Assembly: GCA_029552125.1 (NCBI GenBank)
Contig: JAKPEE010000062.1
Span: 1-32,867, forward strand
DNA: 32,867 bases
Source: Bacillota bacterium
GTDB lineage: Bacteria > Bacillota > Dethiobacteria > DTU022
Reading direction: 5' to 3'
Part shown: positions 15,451 through 23,567 of the stretch, piece after piece
Position numbering within the stretch: the first letter of the stretch is position 1
Layout of the letters: each line of letters starts with the position of its first letter
Position numbers and translations under genes: made by a program
Notes under the pieces: model-generated
The model's input: only the letters and a program-made list of their open reading frames with translations
Told to the model about the DNA's origin: nothing
Databases searched by the model: none

Positions 15451-16047
15451 TCAAGGCTTTTGCAAGGCTTTCCCCGCCGGGGGTGCTACCAGGCCTCCGG
15501 AGATAATTATTTTCATCCCATCTTCGATGGTCATCTCCAGTTCAATGACCTCCCGGCGCGGTGCCAGGATGAGCATTCCCGAGGTAGGGTTGGGTGTGGT
15601 CGGAATGAATACGTTGATCACATCTTCATCCGTCTTCTCCTGAACCTCTCCCTTGGAAGTGCCAGTGACAAAACCGAGGGCATAAAGTCCTTTGCGGGGG
15701 TATTCCAGCAGCACCACTTTCTGAAAAGCGTGCTTGCCCTGCAATGTGAAAGCATCTATGATCTGTTTGGCGCTGCTGTAAATGCTTCTGGTTAAAGGTA
15801 TTTTTTGAAATAAAGAATCCCATAAAGCGATTATTTTTCGGCCAACCAGGTTGGAGGCGATAAAGCCAACCAGGAAAATTAAAATAACTCCGGCGGCAAA
15901 GCCGATTCCCGGAATAGAAATGTTAAAGATTTTTTCTACTACTTTACCCAGCAGGGTATCGAGAAAATTAAAGATTAAGTAAAATACATAAATGGTGATG
16001 CCCAGGGGCAGCAGGGTGATTAAACCGGTGGTAAAGATTTTTTTCAA
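15451..16047 (-). CDS. DUF502 membrane protein
   Basis: 198 residues with two N-terminal membrane helices (about 5-30 and 49-69), followed by a soluble domain. The LITLLPLGITIYVFY opening, the PLTRSIYSSAKQIIDAF segment, and FIPTTPNPTSGMLILAP are hallmarks of the DUF502 family, found in many bacteria and plants (LCV-like proteins) with no established biochemical role. It is divergent from ccmA with a 215-base spacer. Nothing here links it to cytochrome maturation beyond proximity. Confidence 0.85.
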   Translation of the reverse strand: MKKIFTTGLITLLPLGITIYVFYLIFNFLDTLLGKVVEKIFNISIPGIGFAAGVILIFLVGFIASNLVGRKIIALWDSLFQKIPLTRSIYSSAKQIIDAFTLQGKHAFQKVVLLEYPRKGLYALGFVTGTSKGEVQEKTDEDVINVFIPTTPNPTSGMLILAPRREVIELEMTIEDGMKIIISGGLVAPPAGKALQKP

Positions 16048-16220
16048 GGAGCGCCCACCTTCTTCCCGTTTATATTAACCCGCTGCTAACGGTTTTTCCT
16101 GCACAGAGTATACCATGCAGCCCCAGTTGTATCCAGCAGTTAAACCTTGCTTTTTTATATGGTTCTTGATATTTTATAACCGGTTAATGCCTATGATTAC
16201 TATTGCTTTAATGCTGGAAC

Positions 16221-16249
16221 TTGCATTGAGCCAATATTGCCAATTTAAT
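16221..16249 (+). promoter_or_regulatory. Candidate promoter of the ccm operon
   Basis: TTGCAT (16221-16226) and TTTAAT (16244-16249) are separated by exactly 17 bases. The implied transcription start would leave only a few bases before the ccmA ATG at 16263, so the message would have a very short leader with GGGG as its only ribosome site. Moderate support only. Confidence 0.4.
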
Positions 16250-16262
16250 TAAAACTGGGGCA

Positions 16263-16904
16263 ATGATCGTGATTTTACAGGTAGAGCAGCTATCGAAGTC
16301 TTACAACAGGCGCATTATATTTGAAGGAATCTCTTTTACCATGGAACCGGGTGATCGGCTGGTGGTAACCGGACCCAACGGTTCGGGCAAGTCTACTCTG
16401 TTAAAAATAATCTGCGGCCTGTTGCAGCCGTCGTCCGGCACCGTCCATTTAAGCAACGGCTCCAAGAAAATGGACCTTGCTGAACGTAAACAATGCTGCG
16501 GTTACGCTTCGCCTGAAGTTAACCTGTACGACCGGTTGACTGCTTATGAAAACCTGTCGTTTTTTGCTGCATTGCGCGGCCTGCCTCCCTGCCGCGAACG
16601 GATGGTGGAGCTGCTAAAGCGCCTGCAGTTAAAAGAATATATGCACCAGCCTCTTTGTAGTTATTCTTCGGGGATGAAACAGCGGGTTAAGCTGGCCTGC
16701 GCCCTGCTTCATGAACCCTGCCTGCTGCTGCTGGATGAGCCTTCTTGCAATCTGGACGAGCAAGGCCGGCGGGCTCTGGAAGAGCTGCTCAACCTGAGGC
16801 CGTTGCATGGTATTACCATTATCGCCACCAATGAGACGGAGGAGGTCGAAAAATTTGGGCAAAAGCTGCTCTCTCTGGGTGTCCCGCCTGGCGGCGCTGC
16901 TTAA
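16263..16904 (+). CDS. ccmA: Cytochrome c maturation ABC ATPase CcmA
   Basis: 213 residues, the ATPase that with CcmB drives release of haem-loaded CcmE from CcmC/CcmD. It has Walker A GPNGSGKST (37-45), a variant signature SSGMKQR (135-141) and Walker B LLLLDEP (154-160). The H-loop histidine is replaced by Asn190 (IIATNE), unlike most ABC ATPases. The position at the head of ccmBCDEF supports the assignment more than the sequence alone, since stand-alone CcmA resembles many exporters. Its last 50 bases overlap the start of ccmB in another frame. Confidence 0.88.
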   Translation: MIVILQVEQLSKSYNRRIIFEGISFTMEPGDRLVVTGPNGSGKSTLLKIICGLLQPSSGTVHLSNGSKKMDLAERKQCCGYASPEVNLYDRLTAYENLSFFAALRGLPPCRERMVELLKRLQLKEYMHQPLCSYSSGMKQRVKLACALLHEPCLLLLDEPSCNLDEQGRRALEELLNLRPLHGITIIATNETEEVEKFGQKLLSLGVPPGGAA

Positions 16905-17538
16905 AAAGGACCTCCTGGAAGAATTCAGGACCCGCTATGCCATCAACGCTTTACTTATGTTTGCGGTAACAGCTCTGGTCATGGTCAGCTTTGCCGTCGG
17001 TGTGAATACGTTAAGCGCTACCCTGCATGCCGCCTTGCTTTGGATTATTCTTTTTTTTGCTTCGATGTCCGGCCTGGGCAGAAGCTTTGTCAAGGAAGAA
17101 GAGAAAAATACCGCCCCGGCGCTGCGGCTGGCCGCCCCGGCCGAGGTAGTTTACGTGGGCAAGCTTGTTTTTAATTTTCTGATCATGCTTGTCCTGGCAG
17201 CGTTGATCCTGCTGCTCTACCTGTTCTTGCTTAACCCTCCCCTGGGTAGCCCGGCCCTGCTGGTGCTGGTAATATTTTTGGGCGTGGCCGGGCTAAGCGG
17301 CGCCACCACCATCCTGGCGGCCATCGTCGCCAGGGCGGCAAACCAGGGGACTCTGCTGCCGGTGCTCTCCTTCCCGGTATTGCTGCCCCTGTTGATAACG
17401 GCAATTAACGCGACCCGCGTGGCCATAGAAGGCGGCGGAGTTGGCGATGTATCCCAGGGACTGCTCTTTCTAGTGGCCTACGGAGTCATCATTATTACTG
17501 CCTCACTGCTCCTGTTTGATTTTGTATGGAGTGATTGA
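16855..17538 (+). CDS. ccmB: Cytochrome c maturation membrane protein CcmB
   Basis: About 227 residues with six membrane helices, the integral partner of CcmA. The opening SRLAALLKKDLLEEFRTRYAI followed by a first helix, and the MSGLGRSFVKEEEKNTAPALRLAAPAEVVYVGK loop, are typical of CcmB. The frame opens at 16807, but the extra N-terminal residues (SPPMRRRRS) are antisense-like to the ATPase gene. I take TTG 16855 because GGAGG lies eight to nine bases before it; GTG 16879 is a plausible alternative. The 107-base gap to ccmC is unusually long for this operon. Confidence 0.88.
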   Translation: MGKSCSLWVSRLAALLKKDLLEEFRTRYAINALLMFAVTALVMVSFAVGVNTLSATLHAALLWIILFFASMSGLGRSFVKEEEKNTAPALRLAAPAEVVYVGKLVFNFLIMLVLAALILLLYLFLLNPPLGSPALLVLVIFLGVAGLSGATTILAAIVARAANQGTLLPVLSFPVLLPLLITAINATRVAIEGGGVGDVSQGLLFLVAYGVIIITASLLLFDFVWSD

Positions 17539-17577
17539 GTGCGCTCCCCGGTATAAATAAGAATTATGGCCCCAAAA

Positions 17578-17607
17578 CTGATTATCCGGATAGCTCTATA
17601 GTATAAT
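17578..17607 (+). promoter_or_regulatory. Possible internal promoter before ccmC
   Basis: A perfect TATAAT (17602-17607) lies in the 107-base gap between ccmB and ccmC. The -35 match (CTGATT at 17578-17583, spacing 18) is weak. It could give separate expression of ccmCDEF. Confidence 0.25.
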
Positions 17608-17645
17608 CATTTTGACTTCCGGTTTCGGAGCATGGGAGGTTTCTT

Positions 17646-18296
17646 ATGATCCTGAAAATATTGTTTGGGGCTTACATGCTTCTGGTGATAGCGGCTGCGT
17701 TTCTGTATGCTCCCCCCGCCCTTGGCCTGGGCGAAATATCGCGCATTATTTATTTTCATGTGCCCCTGGCCTGGGTCGGCGTTCTGGCCTATCTTGTTTC
17801 CATGGTAAACAGCATTCGCTACCTGAAGCGCCCTCTGGCGGAATATGATTTCCGCGCCGCCATTAACGCGGAAATCGGCCTTGTCTTTACCTTGCTGGCC
17901 ACCGTTACCGGGGCCATCTTCGCCCGTGGCACCTGGGGCGTTTACTGGAACTGGGATCCACGGCAGACCTCTATTTTTGTCTTATTGCTGATTTACGGCG
18001 CCTACCTGGTGTTACGCTCTTCCCTTGAAGACGGGGAAAAACGGGCCCGCCTCGCCGCGGTATATAGCATTGTGGCTTTTATTTCCGTGCCTTTTCTGGT
18101 ATTTATCATCCCCAGGCTATATGTGACTCTGCATCCGGACCCCATTATCAACCAGTCGGGCCAGTTGCAAATGAACGCCAGGATGATGCAGGTCTTCCTG
18201 GCGTCGCTGCTAGGTTTTACCGGGATATACTGGTGGATTTACAGTCTACAAGTACGCCTGTATAAAGTAGTCGAAAGACTGGAGGGACAAAAGTAA
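17646..18296 (+). CDS. ccmC: Haem-handling protein CcmC
   Basis: 216 residues with six membrane helices. It carries the haem-binding tryptophan-rich motif WGVYWNWDPRQT (97-108), with candidate axial ligands His38 (YFHVPLAW) and His163 (TLHPDP). This is the CcmC architecture; CcmC loads haem onto CcmE at the outer face of the membrane. The ATG follows GGGAGG. The gene ends TAA, directly adjoining the ccmD ATG with no spacer. Confidence 0.95.
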   Translation: MILKILFGAYMLLVIAAAFLYAPPALGLGEISRIIYFHVPLAWVGVLAYLVSMVNSIRYLKRPLAEYDFRAAINAEIGLVFTLLATVTGAIFARGTWGVYWNWDPRQTSIFVLLLIYGAYLVLRSSLEDGEKRARLAAVYSIVAFISVPFLVFIIPRLYVTLHPDPIINQSGQLQMNARMMQVFLASLLGFTGIYWWIYSLQVRLYKVVERLEGQK

Positions 18297-18407
18297 ATGT
18301 CAGATCTCTACGCAGTCCTACTGGTAGCGGCCATTTCCTGGCTGGGGATTTTCCTTTACCTTGTCCGCCTGGACCTTCGCCTTAAAAAACTGGAGCAGGA
18401 AAAATGA
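18297..18407 (+). CDS. ccmD: CcmD-like small membrane protein (36 residues)
   Basis: A 36-residue protein with one membrane helix (about residues 5-22) and a basic tail ending LRLKKLEQEK. Size, single helix, charged C-terminus and position between ccmC and ccmE identify it as CcmD, which helps release haem-bound CcmE. Its start abuts the ccmC stop and its TGA overlaps the ccmE ATG (ATGA), so its translation is coupled on both sides. It is below most gene-caller size limits and could be missed in annotation. Confidence 0.88.
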   Translation: MSDLYAVLLVAAISWLGIFLYLVRLDLRLKKLEQEK

Positions 18408-18778
18408 AGAAAAAAGTAATAATCGGCCTGGTGATCATTATTATCTTTTCCGGCTTCGCCATATATTCTTTCCGGGCGTCGTTGAATCCTTATGTTAGCT
18501 TTCGCGAAGCCGCGGAGAGAGGGGGGACGGTGCAGGTGTTCGGCTACCTCGCTGACGGGATGGTTCAATATGATGCGGCTAGCCAGCAGGTGCGTTTTTA
18601 CATGGCCGATGACGAAGGGACTGAAGTGCTGGTGGTCTATGCCGGAGCCAAGCCGGCCAATATGGAGCATGCGCAAAACCTGGTGGTGGTGGGAGAACTG
18701 AGCGGTGACACTTTCTACGCCCAACGCCTCCTGGTGAAATGTCCCTCTAAATATGAAGAAGAAAAGGGGAAAGAATAA
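18404..18778 (+). CDS. ccmE: Haem chaperone CcmE, CxxxY variant
   Basis: 124 residues: one N-terminal membrane anchor (6-22) and an OB-fold domain (VQVFGYLADGMV, then VRFYMADDEGTEVLVVYAG). The covalent haem site is CPSKY (Cys113, Tyr117) in place of the usual HxxxY. Cys-type CcmE proteins are known from Desulfovibrio and archaea as part of the System I* variant, in which CcmH is absent. No ccmH, ccmI or ccmG is seen in this window, consistent with that variant. Length is short because the acidic C-terminal tail ends soon after the motif. Confidence 0.95.
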   Translation: MKKKVIIGLVIIIIFSGFAIYSFRASLNPYVSFREAAERGGTVQVFGYLADGMVQYDAASQQVRFYMADDEGTEVLVVYAGAKPANMEHAQNLVVVGELSGDTFYAQRLLVKCPSKYEEEKGKE

Positions 18779-18780
18779 CG

Positions 18781-20949
18781 ATGCCCGGCCAAATCGCACT
18801 GTACATCGCTTTTTTTTCAGCCCTGGGGGCAGGAGTTCTTTTTTGGCTGACTCCCTTAACGAAAAAAAAGGATAACCGCAGCAGGGCTGCGATTCAACTT
18901 TACTATCTTCATACCGCCGCGGTCGTCGCTGCCTCCGCCTTCCTTTTATATGCCCTGCTGACCCATCAGTTTCAGTACGATTATGTCTACGCCAATACCG
19001 ATTTAAGCCTGAGCCCAATATACCTGTTTTCCGCTTTCTGGGCGGGCCAGGAAGGTTCATATCTCTTTTGGGCCCTGTGCGGTGCCGTGGCGGGTCTTTT
19101 TTTGCTGAAGAAAGAACAAAACCTGCGGCATCTGGTTATGCCGGTAATTATGACCGGGCAGGCTTTCCTGTTATTATTCTTAGTCCTGGATAGCCCCTTC
19201 CAACTGCTGGATTGGATACCCGCGGATGGAGCGGGACTAAACCCCCTGCTGATGGATCCGTGGATGGTTATTCACCCGCCCATCGTTTTTGTGGGCTATG
19301 CTTTATTAATCATTCCCTTCGCCTATGCTGTAGCTGCCCTTTATGTTAAAGATTACCACCGTGGATTTATGCCTGCGCTGCCCTGGGCGGTCTGCGGTTG
19401 GCTTTTCCTGGGGGCGGGCATCTTTATCGGCGGAGTCTGGGCATACCGCGTCCTGGGCTGGGGCGGATACTGGGGTTGGGATCCGGTAGAGAACGCTTCC
19501 CTTATTCCCTGGCTGGCCGGGACTGCGCTGGTCCACGGGATGCTGCTGCAGTTACAGAAACGAGTTTTTTTACGGGCCAATCTTTTCCTGGGCATTACCA
19601 CCTATCTTCTGGTTATCTTTGCCACTTTCCTGACCCGCAGCGGCGCCATGGCGGAATATTCAGTTCATGCTTTCAACGAAACTGCCCTGACCTACTTCCT
19701 GGCCGCTTTTCTGATTCTGTTTGCCCTGGCGGGCTATATATTACTGGCCCTGCGTTTCCGCGCCATCGGTGAACAGGCCGATGTCCCCTTTTCCCCGCTC
19801 AACCGTCCCGGCACCTTCGGACTGACCATGGCTGCCCTCTGCGCCTCCGCCTTGCTGGTATTGCTGGGTACGCTTTCGCCACTGATCACCGGCCTGTTCG
19901 GCACACCGGCCAGCGTGGATGAGGCTTTTTATTTCCGCACTAACGGGCCGTTAGCCCTGGTAGTGCTGGTACTGCTCGGTTTATGCCCCTTTGCCCGCTG
20001 GCAGCAAGAAGAGCGGCGGGCGCTGCTGCTATCTCTGGGTGTGCCCCTGGCCGCTGCTGCCGTGGCGGTTGCGGCAGCGCTATTTGCCGGAGTGATGTCG
20101 CTGTTTGACCTTCTATTTATCGGTGCGGGGGCCTTTGCCCTGGCCAGCAACCTGATCGTGCTGTTCCGGGTTTTCTTAAGCCGTGGTTTTAAGTACAGCG
20201 GCGGTTACCTGGCCCATGTGGGGCTGGCCCTGATGTTTGTGGCGATCCTGGCCTCGACCAACTATACCCGCTCCAGTATGATTCACCTGACTCCGGAGCA
20301 GCCTGTGCAAACCCTGGGCTACACCTTCACCTACAGCGGTCACACCCCGGGAGAAAAATATATCTTGAATATCGCTGTCACTGCCGGGGAAAAGACCGTT
20401 ATGGCTCAGCCTAAGATGTACATGGCCGGGGAAAGCCTCATGCGCGAACCTGCCATTCTGCGCAATCTCTGGCGCGACCTCTATATCAGCCCTGTTGAAT
20501 TGACCATCGATGATCACAACCATCAAGTTGTTTTGGCCAAGGGCGAATCATTTGATTATGAAGGTTACATGATCCGCTTTAACGAATTCAGCTTCCCGCA
20601 GCCCCATGGCAGCGGGGCAGAAAGCATGGAGATCGGCGCGGTTTTGGAAGTTCGGTCAGGCGATGCCGTGGAAATCATTATGCCGGTTTTAAAAGTAGAT
20701 GGAGCAAACCAGGAGCATTTGCCCGCTCTTTTACCTGGCAGCGATATTGAAATCTTCCTGGTCGGCGTGGATGCTACCCGGGGACTGGCCGGGCTTTCTA
20801 TCGGCGAGGATAGCCACCCCGGTAAAGAGGTGCTGGCTGTGGAGCTAAAACACAAACCCTTTATTGTCGTGCTGGGTTTAGGCACCACCCTGCTGCTTGG
20901 CGGTACCCTCATCGCCGTCTGGCGCCGTTTTACTACTCGCTCGCCATAA
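18781..20949 (+). CDS. ccmF: Haem lyase CcmF
   Basis: 722 residues with about fourteen membrane helices. The tryptophan-rich motif WGGYWGWDPVENASLIPW (227-244), the GQEGSYLFWA segment (89-98), and conserved histidines including IHPP (His165) identify CcmF. CcmF transfers haem from CcmE to CxxCH motifs of apocytochromes outside the membrane. The C-terminal 200 residues form the periplasmic-type domain (YTFTYSGHTPGEKY...). The length is slightly above the Escherichia coli protein (about 650), mostly in the last extracytoplasmic domain. It begins two bases after ccmE. No CcmH is encoded next to it, so apocytochrome delivery must differ. Confidence 0.96.
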   Translation: MPGQIALYIAFFSALGAGVLFWLTPLTKKKDNRSRAAIQLYYLHTAAVVAASAFLLYALLTHQFQYDYVYANTDLSLSPIYLFSAFWAGQEGSYLFWALCGAVAGLFLLKKEQNLRHLVMPVIMTGQAFLLLFLVLDSPFQLLDWIPADGAGLNPLLMDPWMVIHPPIVFVGYALLIIPFAYAVAALYVKDYHRGFMPALPWAVCGWLFLGAGIFIGGVWAYRVLGWGGYWGWDPVENASLIPWLAGTALVHGMLLQLQKRVFLRANLFLGITTYLLVIFATFLTRSGAMAEYSVHAFNETALTYFLAAFLILFALAGYILLALRFRAIGEQADVPFSPLNRPGTFGLTMAALCASALLVLLGTLSPLITGLFGTPASVDEAFYFRTNGPLALVVLVLLGLCPFARWQQEERRALLLSLGVPLAAAAVAVAAALFAGVMSLFDLLFIGAGAFALASNLIVLFRVFLSRGFKYSGGYLAHVGLALMFVAILASTNYTRSSMIHLTPEQPVQTLGYTFTYSGHTPGEKYILNIAVTAGEKTVMAQPKMYMAGESLMREPAILRNLWRDLYISPVELTIDDHNHQVVLAKGESFDYEGYMIRFNEFSFPQPHGSGAESMEIGAVLEVRSGDAVEIIMPVLKVDGANQEHLPALLPGSDIEIFLVGVDATRGLAGLSIGEDSHPGKEVLAVELKHKPFIVVLGLGTTLLLGGTLIAVWRRFTTRSP

Positions 20950-21017
20950 GAAATTGTTATAGGAAAAGCGGTAGGATAATTTGGCCATGTTGGAGAATTT
21001 TTATTTATATCTTAACT

Positions 21018-21035
21018 TAACCATTTAAATGGTTA
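21018..21035. promoter_or_regulatory. 18-base perfect palindrome, candidate operator
   Basis: TAACCATTTAAATGGTTA is a perfect palindrome in the AT-rich part of the spacer between ccmF and the 21-haem cytochrome gene. It is long enough for a dimeric repressor or activator site. AACCAT/ATGGTT half-sites also resemble the inverted repeat in front of the methyltransferase gene (9590-9624). Confidence 0.4.
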
Positions 21036-21090
21036 TAGTCAATTCAATTATTTTTATTGTGGCAATAAGTCTTATTTGCTTTCAAGTATT

Positions 21091-21136
21091 GCCTGACAGG
21101 TAGATCAGGCCGACAGGGCTGGAGTGCCCTGTCTTT
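21091..21136 (+). terminator. Two tandem hairpins after ccmF
   Basis: GCCTGA/TCAGGC (21091-21110) is followed at once by GACAGGGC/GCCCTGTC (21112-21133), the second a perfect eight-pair stem with CTTTATCC after it. They probably end or attenuate transcription from the ccm operon. The cytochrome gene would then need its own promoter, which I cannot place with confidence. Confidence 0.55.
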
Positions 21137-21233
21137 ATCCTTGCTTTAGAAGTGACACGATTCACAAAATTGACCAGGCGGACTAGTTCAATGTGGAAGC
21201 AGTTGAACAAATGCAAAAGGGGGTTCTCCTTCT

Positions 21234-22856
21234 TTGTCCAGACACAGAACTAATTTCGGTGCCCGAGGCGTTCTTTTTATGGTTCTGGGGACAGTTATCG
21301 TAGTCGCGGCCTTATTTACATATAATCTTTACTTTCCCCAACAATACTTTGAACCCCCTTCAGCGATGGCTGAATGCCTGAAGTGCCACGGGGAGATGGC
21401 CCCGCAGGAAGGCAACTATGCCCATGCCCCTCTTTCCAACTGCACTAGCTGCCATACCACTCACGCCATGGGAGAAAAAGCCGGGCTGGTCATGCCTGTA
21501 AACGAGCTCTGCAGTTCCTGCCACCCGGATCAAAGCCGGGGTAAAACATCGGTTCACGCTCCCTATCAGGGAGCCGATTGCCTCTCCTGCCATGACGCTC
21601 ACCAGTCGCCCTTCCCGGGAATCCTGGCCAGGGAAGAGCGAGATCTTTGCTTAAGCTGCCACGGTTCAGTAGAAAACGCGGCAGCTCCCATGGTCCACCA
21701 GCCCTTTAACGAATCTTGCGTTTCCTGCCATGAACCTCATGTCAGCGATTACCAGACCCTACTCGTTGCAGATACACCGGAGATGTGCTACCAGTGTCAC
21801 AGTGACATTGCAGCAGAGCTGGCAAAAAACCTGCCGCACCAGCCTTTTGCCGATGGAAACTGCCTGAATTGCCACGAGGCGCACAGCAGCCTCGTGGCCG
21901 CTTCCGCGCTTTTAGTGAAGCAGGAGCGCTCTCTTTGCCTGGACTGCCATAGCGATGCCGTTAATCCGGCCAACCCCGTCCAGCACGGGCCTCTCGGCGG
22001 TGACTGCAGCCAATGCCATGAAGCCCATGCTTCAGACACAACCGCCTTGCTGGCCGGGCAGCCTCCCGCTTTGTGCTTCACCTGTCACGATGCCACCAGG
22101 CGGGACCTCCTCTCCATGACCGCACTGCATCCTCCTTTCACCAGGGGGGAATGCCTGGACTGCCATGAAGCCCATGACAGCTCTTTCACCGGCTTGCTGG
22201 TTCAAAATGAACGGCAGCTTTGCCTCAACTGCCACAGTGATAATCCCGAGTTTGCCGGCAACTATATGCACTCCCCTGTGGCCAAGGGGTGCGTTTCCTG
22301 CCATAAACCCCATGCTGCCAGAGTGAGCAGCCTGCTGGCGCAAGAATCGCCGGGGCTTTGCTACACCTGCCACAGTAGTGTTAAAAAAGAATTCGCCATG
22401 AAATCCAGCCACCCGGTGGTTTCTGGGAAAATGGAGTGCACCAGTTGCCACTCCGGCGTGCATACGGCTAATAACAGCGCCCTGCTGCTTGCCACCGGAA
22501 ATAGTTTATGCCGCATCTGCCATAGCGGCGAGACGACCAGGCTCCAGGCCACCGTGCACCGCGGCATCAACTGTGCCTATTGCCATACCGCCCACGGTTC
22601 GCTCCACCTGGCCCTGCTGAAGCGGGGCGAAGATGCCAACTGTACCGTTTGCCATCAAAACAAGTCCGGGACTTATTCCGCGGACGGAATTACTTATCAC
22701 AACCATCCCAGCGGCGGGATCCATGCCGGCCAGGCGGTTTACTGCGCCTCCTGCCATGATTTCCACGGGCCGGCGGTAACGAACCTCCTGCCCTATGACG
22801 GCAAAGACCAGTTGTGCATAAATTGCCACACCCTCGATTCACTGCGGGGATATTAG
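21234..22856 (+). CDS. Membrane-anchored 21-haem cytochrome c
   Basis: 540 residues with an uncleaved-looking N-terminal membrane helix (about 13-31) and 21 CxxCH motifs counted by eye, roughly one per 25 residues. The motifs come in pairs: CxxCHEAH-type, then LCxxCHS-type about 20 residues later, repeating every 50-60 residues, which fits the doubled-CxxCH family. Such chains carry electrons along a wire of closely packed haems from the membrane outward. The start TTG 21234 has a distant GGGGG; ATG at 21279 is an alternative that keeps the helix. It is the first structural cytochrome after the maturation operon. Partner quinol oxidase is not in the window. Confidence 0.93.
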   Translation: MSRHRTNFGARGVLFMVLGTVIVVAALFTYNLYFPQQYFEPPSAMAECLKCHGEMAPQEGNYAHAPLSNCTSCHTTHAMGEKAGLVMPVNELCSSCHPDQSRGKTSVHAPYQGADCLSCHDAHQSPFPGILAREERDLCLSCHGSVENAAAPMVHQPFNESCVSCHEPHVSDYQTLLVADTPEMCYQCHSDIAAELAKNLPHQPFADGNCLNCHEAHSSLVAASALLVKQERSLCLDCHSDAVNPANPVQHGPLGGDCSQCHEAHASDTTALLAGQPPALCFTCHDATRRDLLSMTALHPPFTRGECLDCHEAHDSSFTGLLVQNERQLCLNCHSDNPEFAGNYMHSPVAKGCVSCHKPHAARVSSLLAQESPGLCYTCHSSVKKEFAMKSSHPVVSGKMECTSCHSGVHTANNSALLLATGNSLCRICHSGETTRLQATVHRGINCAYCHTAHGSLHLALLKRGEDANCTVCHQNKSGTYSADGITYHNHPSGGIHAGQAVYCASCHDFHGPAVTNLLPYDGKDQLCINCHTLDSLRGY

Positions 22857-22889
22857 ATTAGATAACTGGAAAGGTGACTAGCAACAAAA

Positions 22890-23564
22890 ATGCCGGATTT
22901 CCAAAGGCAACCAGAATCGGCGGCACAAAAACCCTTTCTTAACCGGGAAATTGCTCTCTGGAAAGCGGCGCTGATCGTAGCTGCAGCCCTGGTTGTGGTC
23001 ATTGCCAGTATGACGGCTATCGGACAGCGTTACTTCTGGCGGCCTTCCCTGGCCACGCCCCAGGAGCGAGGCCTGGCCTATTACCAGGCCCTGGTAGAGA
23101 AGGAACCCAGCCCGGAAAATTGGGTCAACCTGGGATGGCATTTTTATCAAAGCGGCGATTATACACAGGCCCTGGAATGTTATGATCAGGCCCTATCCCT
23201 TGATCCCGATCATTTCGCCGCCCTGCTTAACACCGGTTTGACGTATCTGCAGTTGCGCCATTATGACAGTGCCCGCGAGTACCTGGAAAAAGGGGTCCAG
23301 ATCGAGAGTGCTTCCTGGGAAGCTCATCTCTATCTTGGATTGGCCTATATCGGTCAGGAAAAATGGGACGCTGCGGCCGCAGCGTTGAGCCGTTCGCTGG
23401 AGCTAAACCGGCATGTTGCCGATACCCACTATTACCTGGGCTACGTTGCAGAGCAGCAGGGTGATCTTGATAACGCCCTGGAAAGTTACCGGGAAGCTTT
23501 ACGCTATAATCCTGATTCTGCTGAAGCTCAAGAAGGCCTGGCCCGGCTGGAAGGAGCGGAGTAG
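22890..23564 (+). CDS. Membrane-anchored TPR protein
   Basis: 224 residues: a cytoplasmic N-terminus, one membrane helix (24-44), then four tetratricopeptide repeats (about 76-211; for example NWVNLGWHFYQSGDYTQAL and THYYLGYVAEQQGDLDNAL) outside the cell. TPR domains present partner proteins; here, between two cytochrome genes, it may hold apocytochromes for haem attachment, the role CcmI/NrfG TPR domains play elsewhere, or help assemble the surface complex. That function is inference. It lies 33 bases after the 21-haem gene and three before the next, so it belongs to one operon. Confidence 0.85.
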   Translation: MPDFQRQPESAAQKPFLNREIALWKAALIVAAALVVVIASMTAIGQRYFWRPSLATPQERGLAYYQALVEKEPSPENWVNLGWHFYQSGDYTQALECYDQALSLDPDHFAALLNTGLTYLQLRHYDSAREYLEKGVQIESASWEAHLYLGLAYIGQEKWDAAAAALSRSLELNRHVADTHYYLGYVAEQQGDLDNALESYREALRYNPDSAEAQEGLARLEGAE

Positions 23565-23567
23565 GAG

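Noticed and set aside
20950-21233. Cyclic-dinucleotide (GEMM) riboswitch before the 21-haem cytochrome
   Set aside because: Such riboswitches precede cytochrome genes in Geobacter, but I could not find the conserved GEMM core in this spacer; only ordinary hairpins and a palindrome are present.
22032-22829. Long minus-strand frames inside the 21-haem cytochrome gene
   Set aside because: They arise from the repetitive TGC-CAY codons of CxxCH motifs on the other strand and have no family resemblance.
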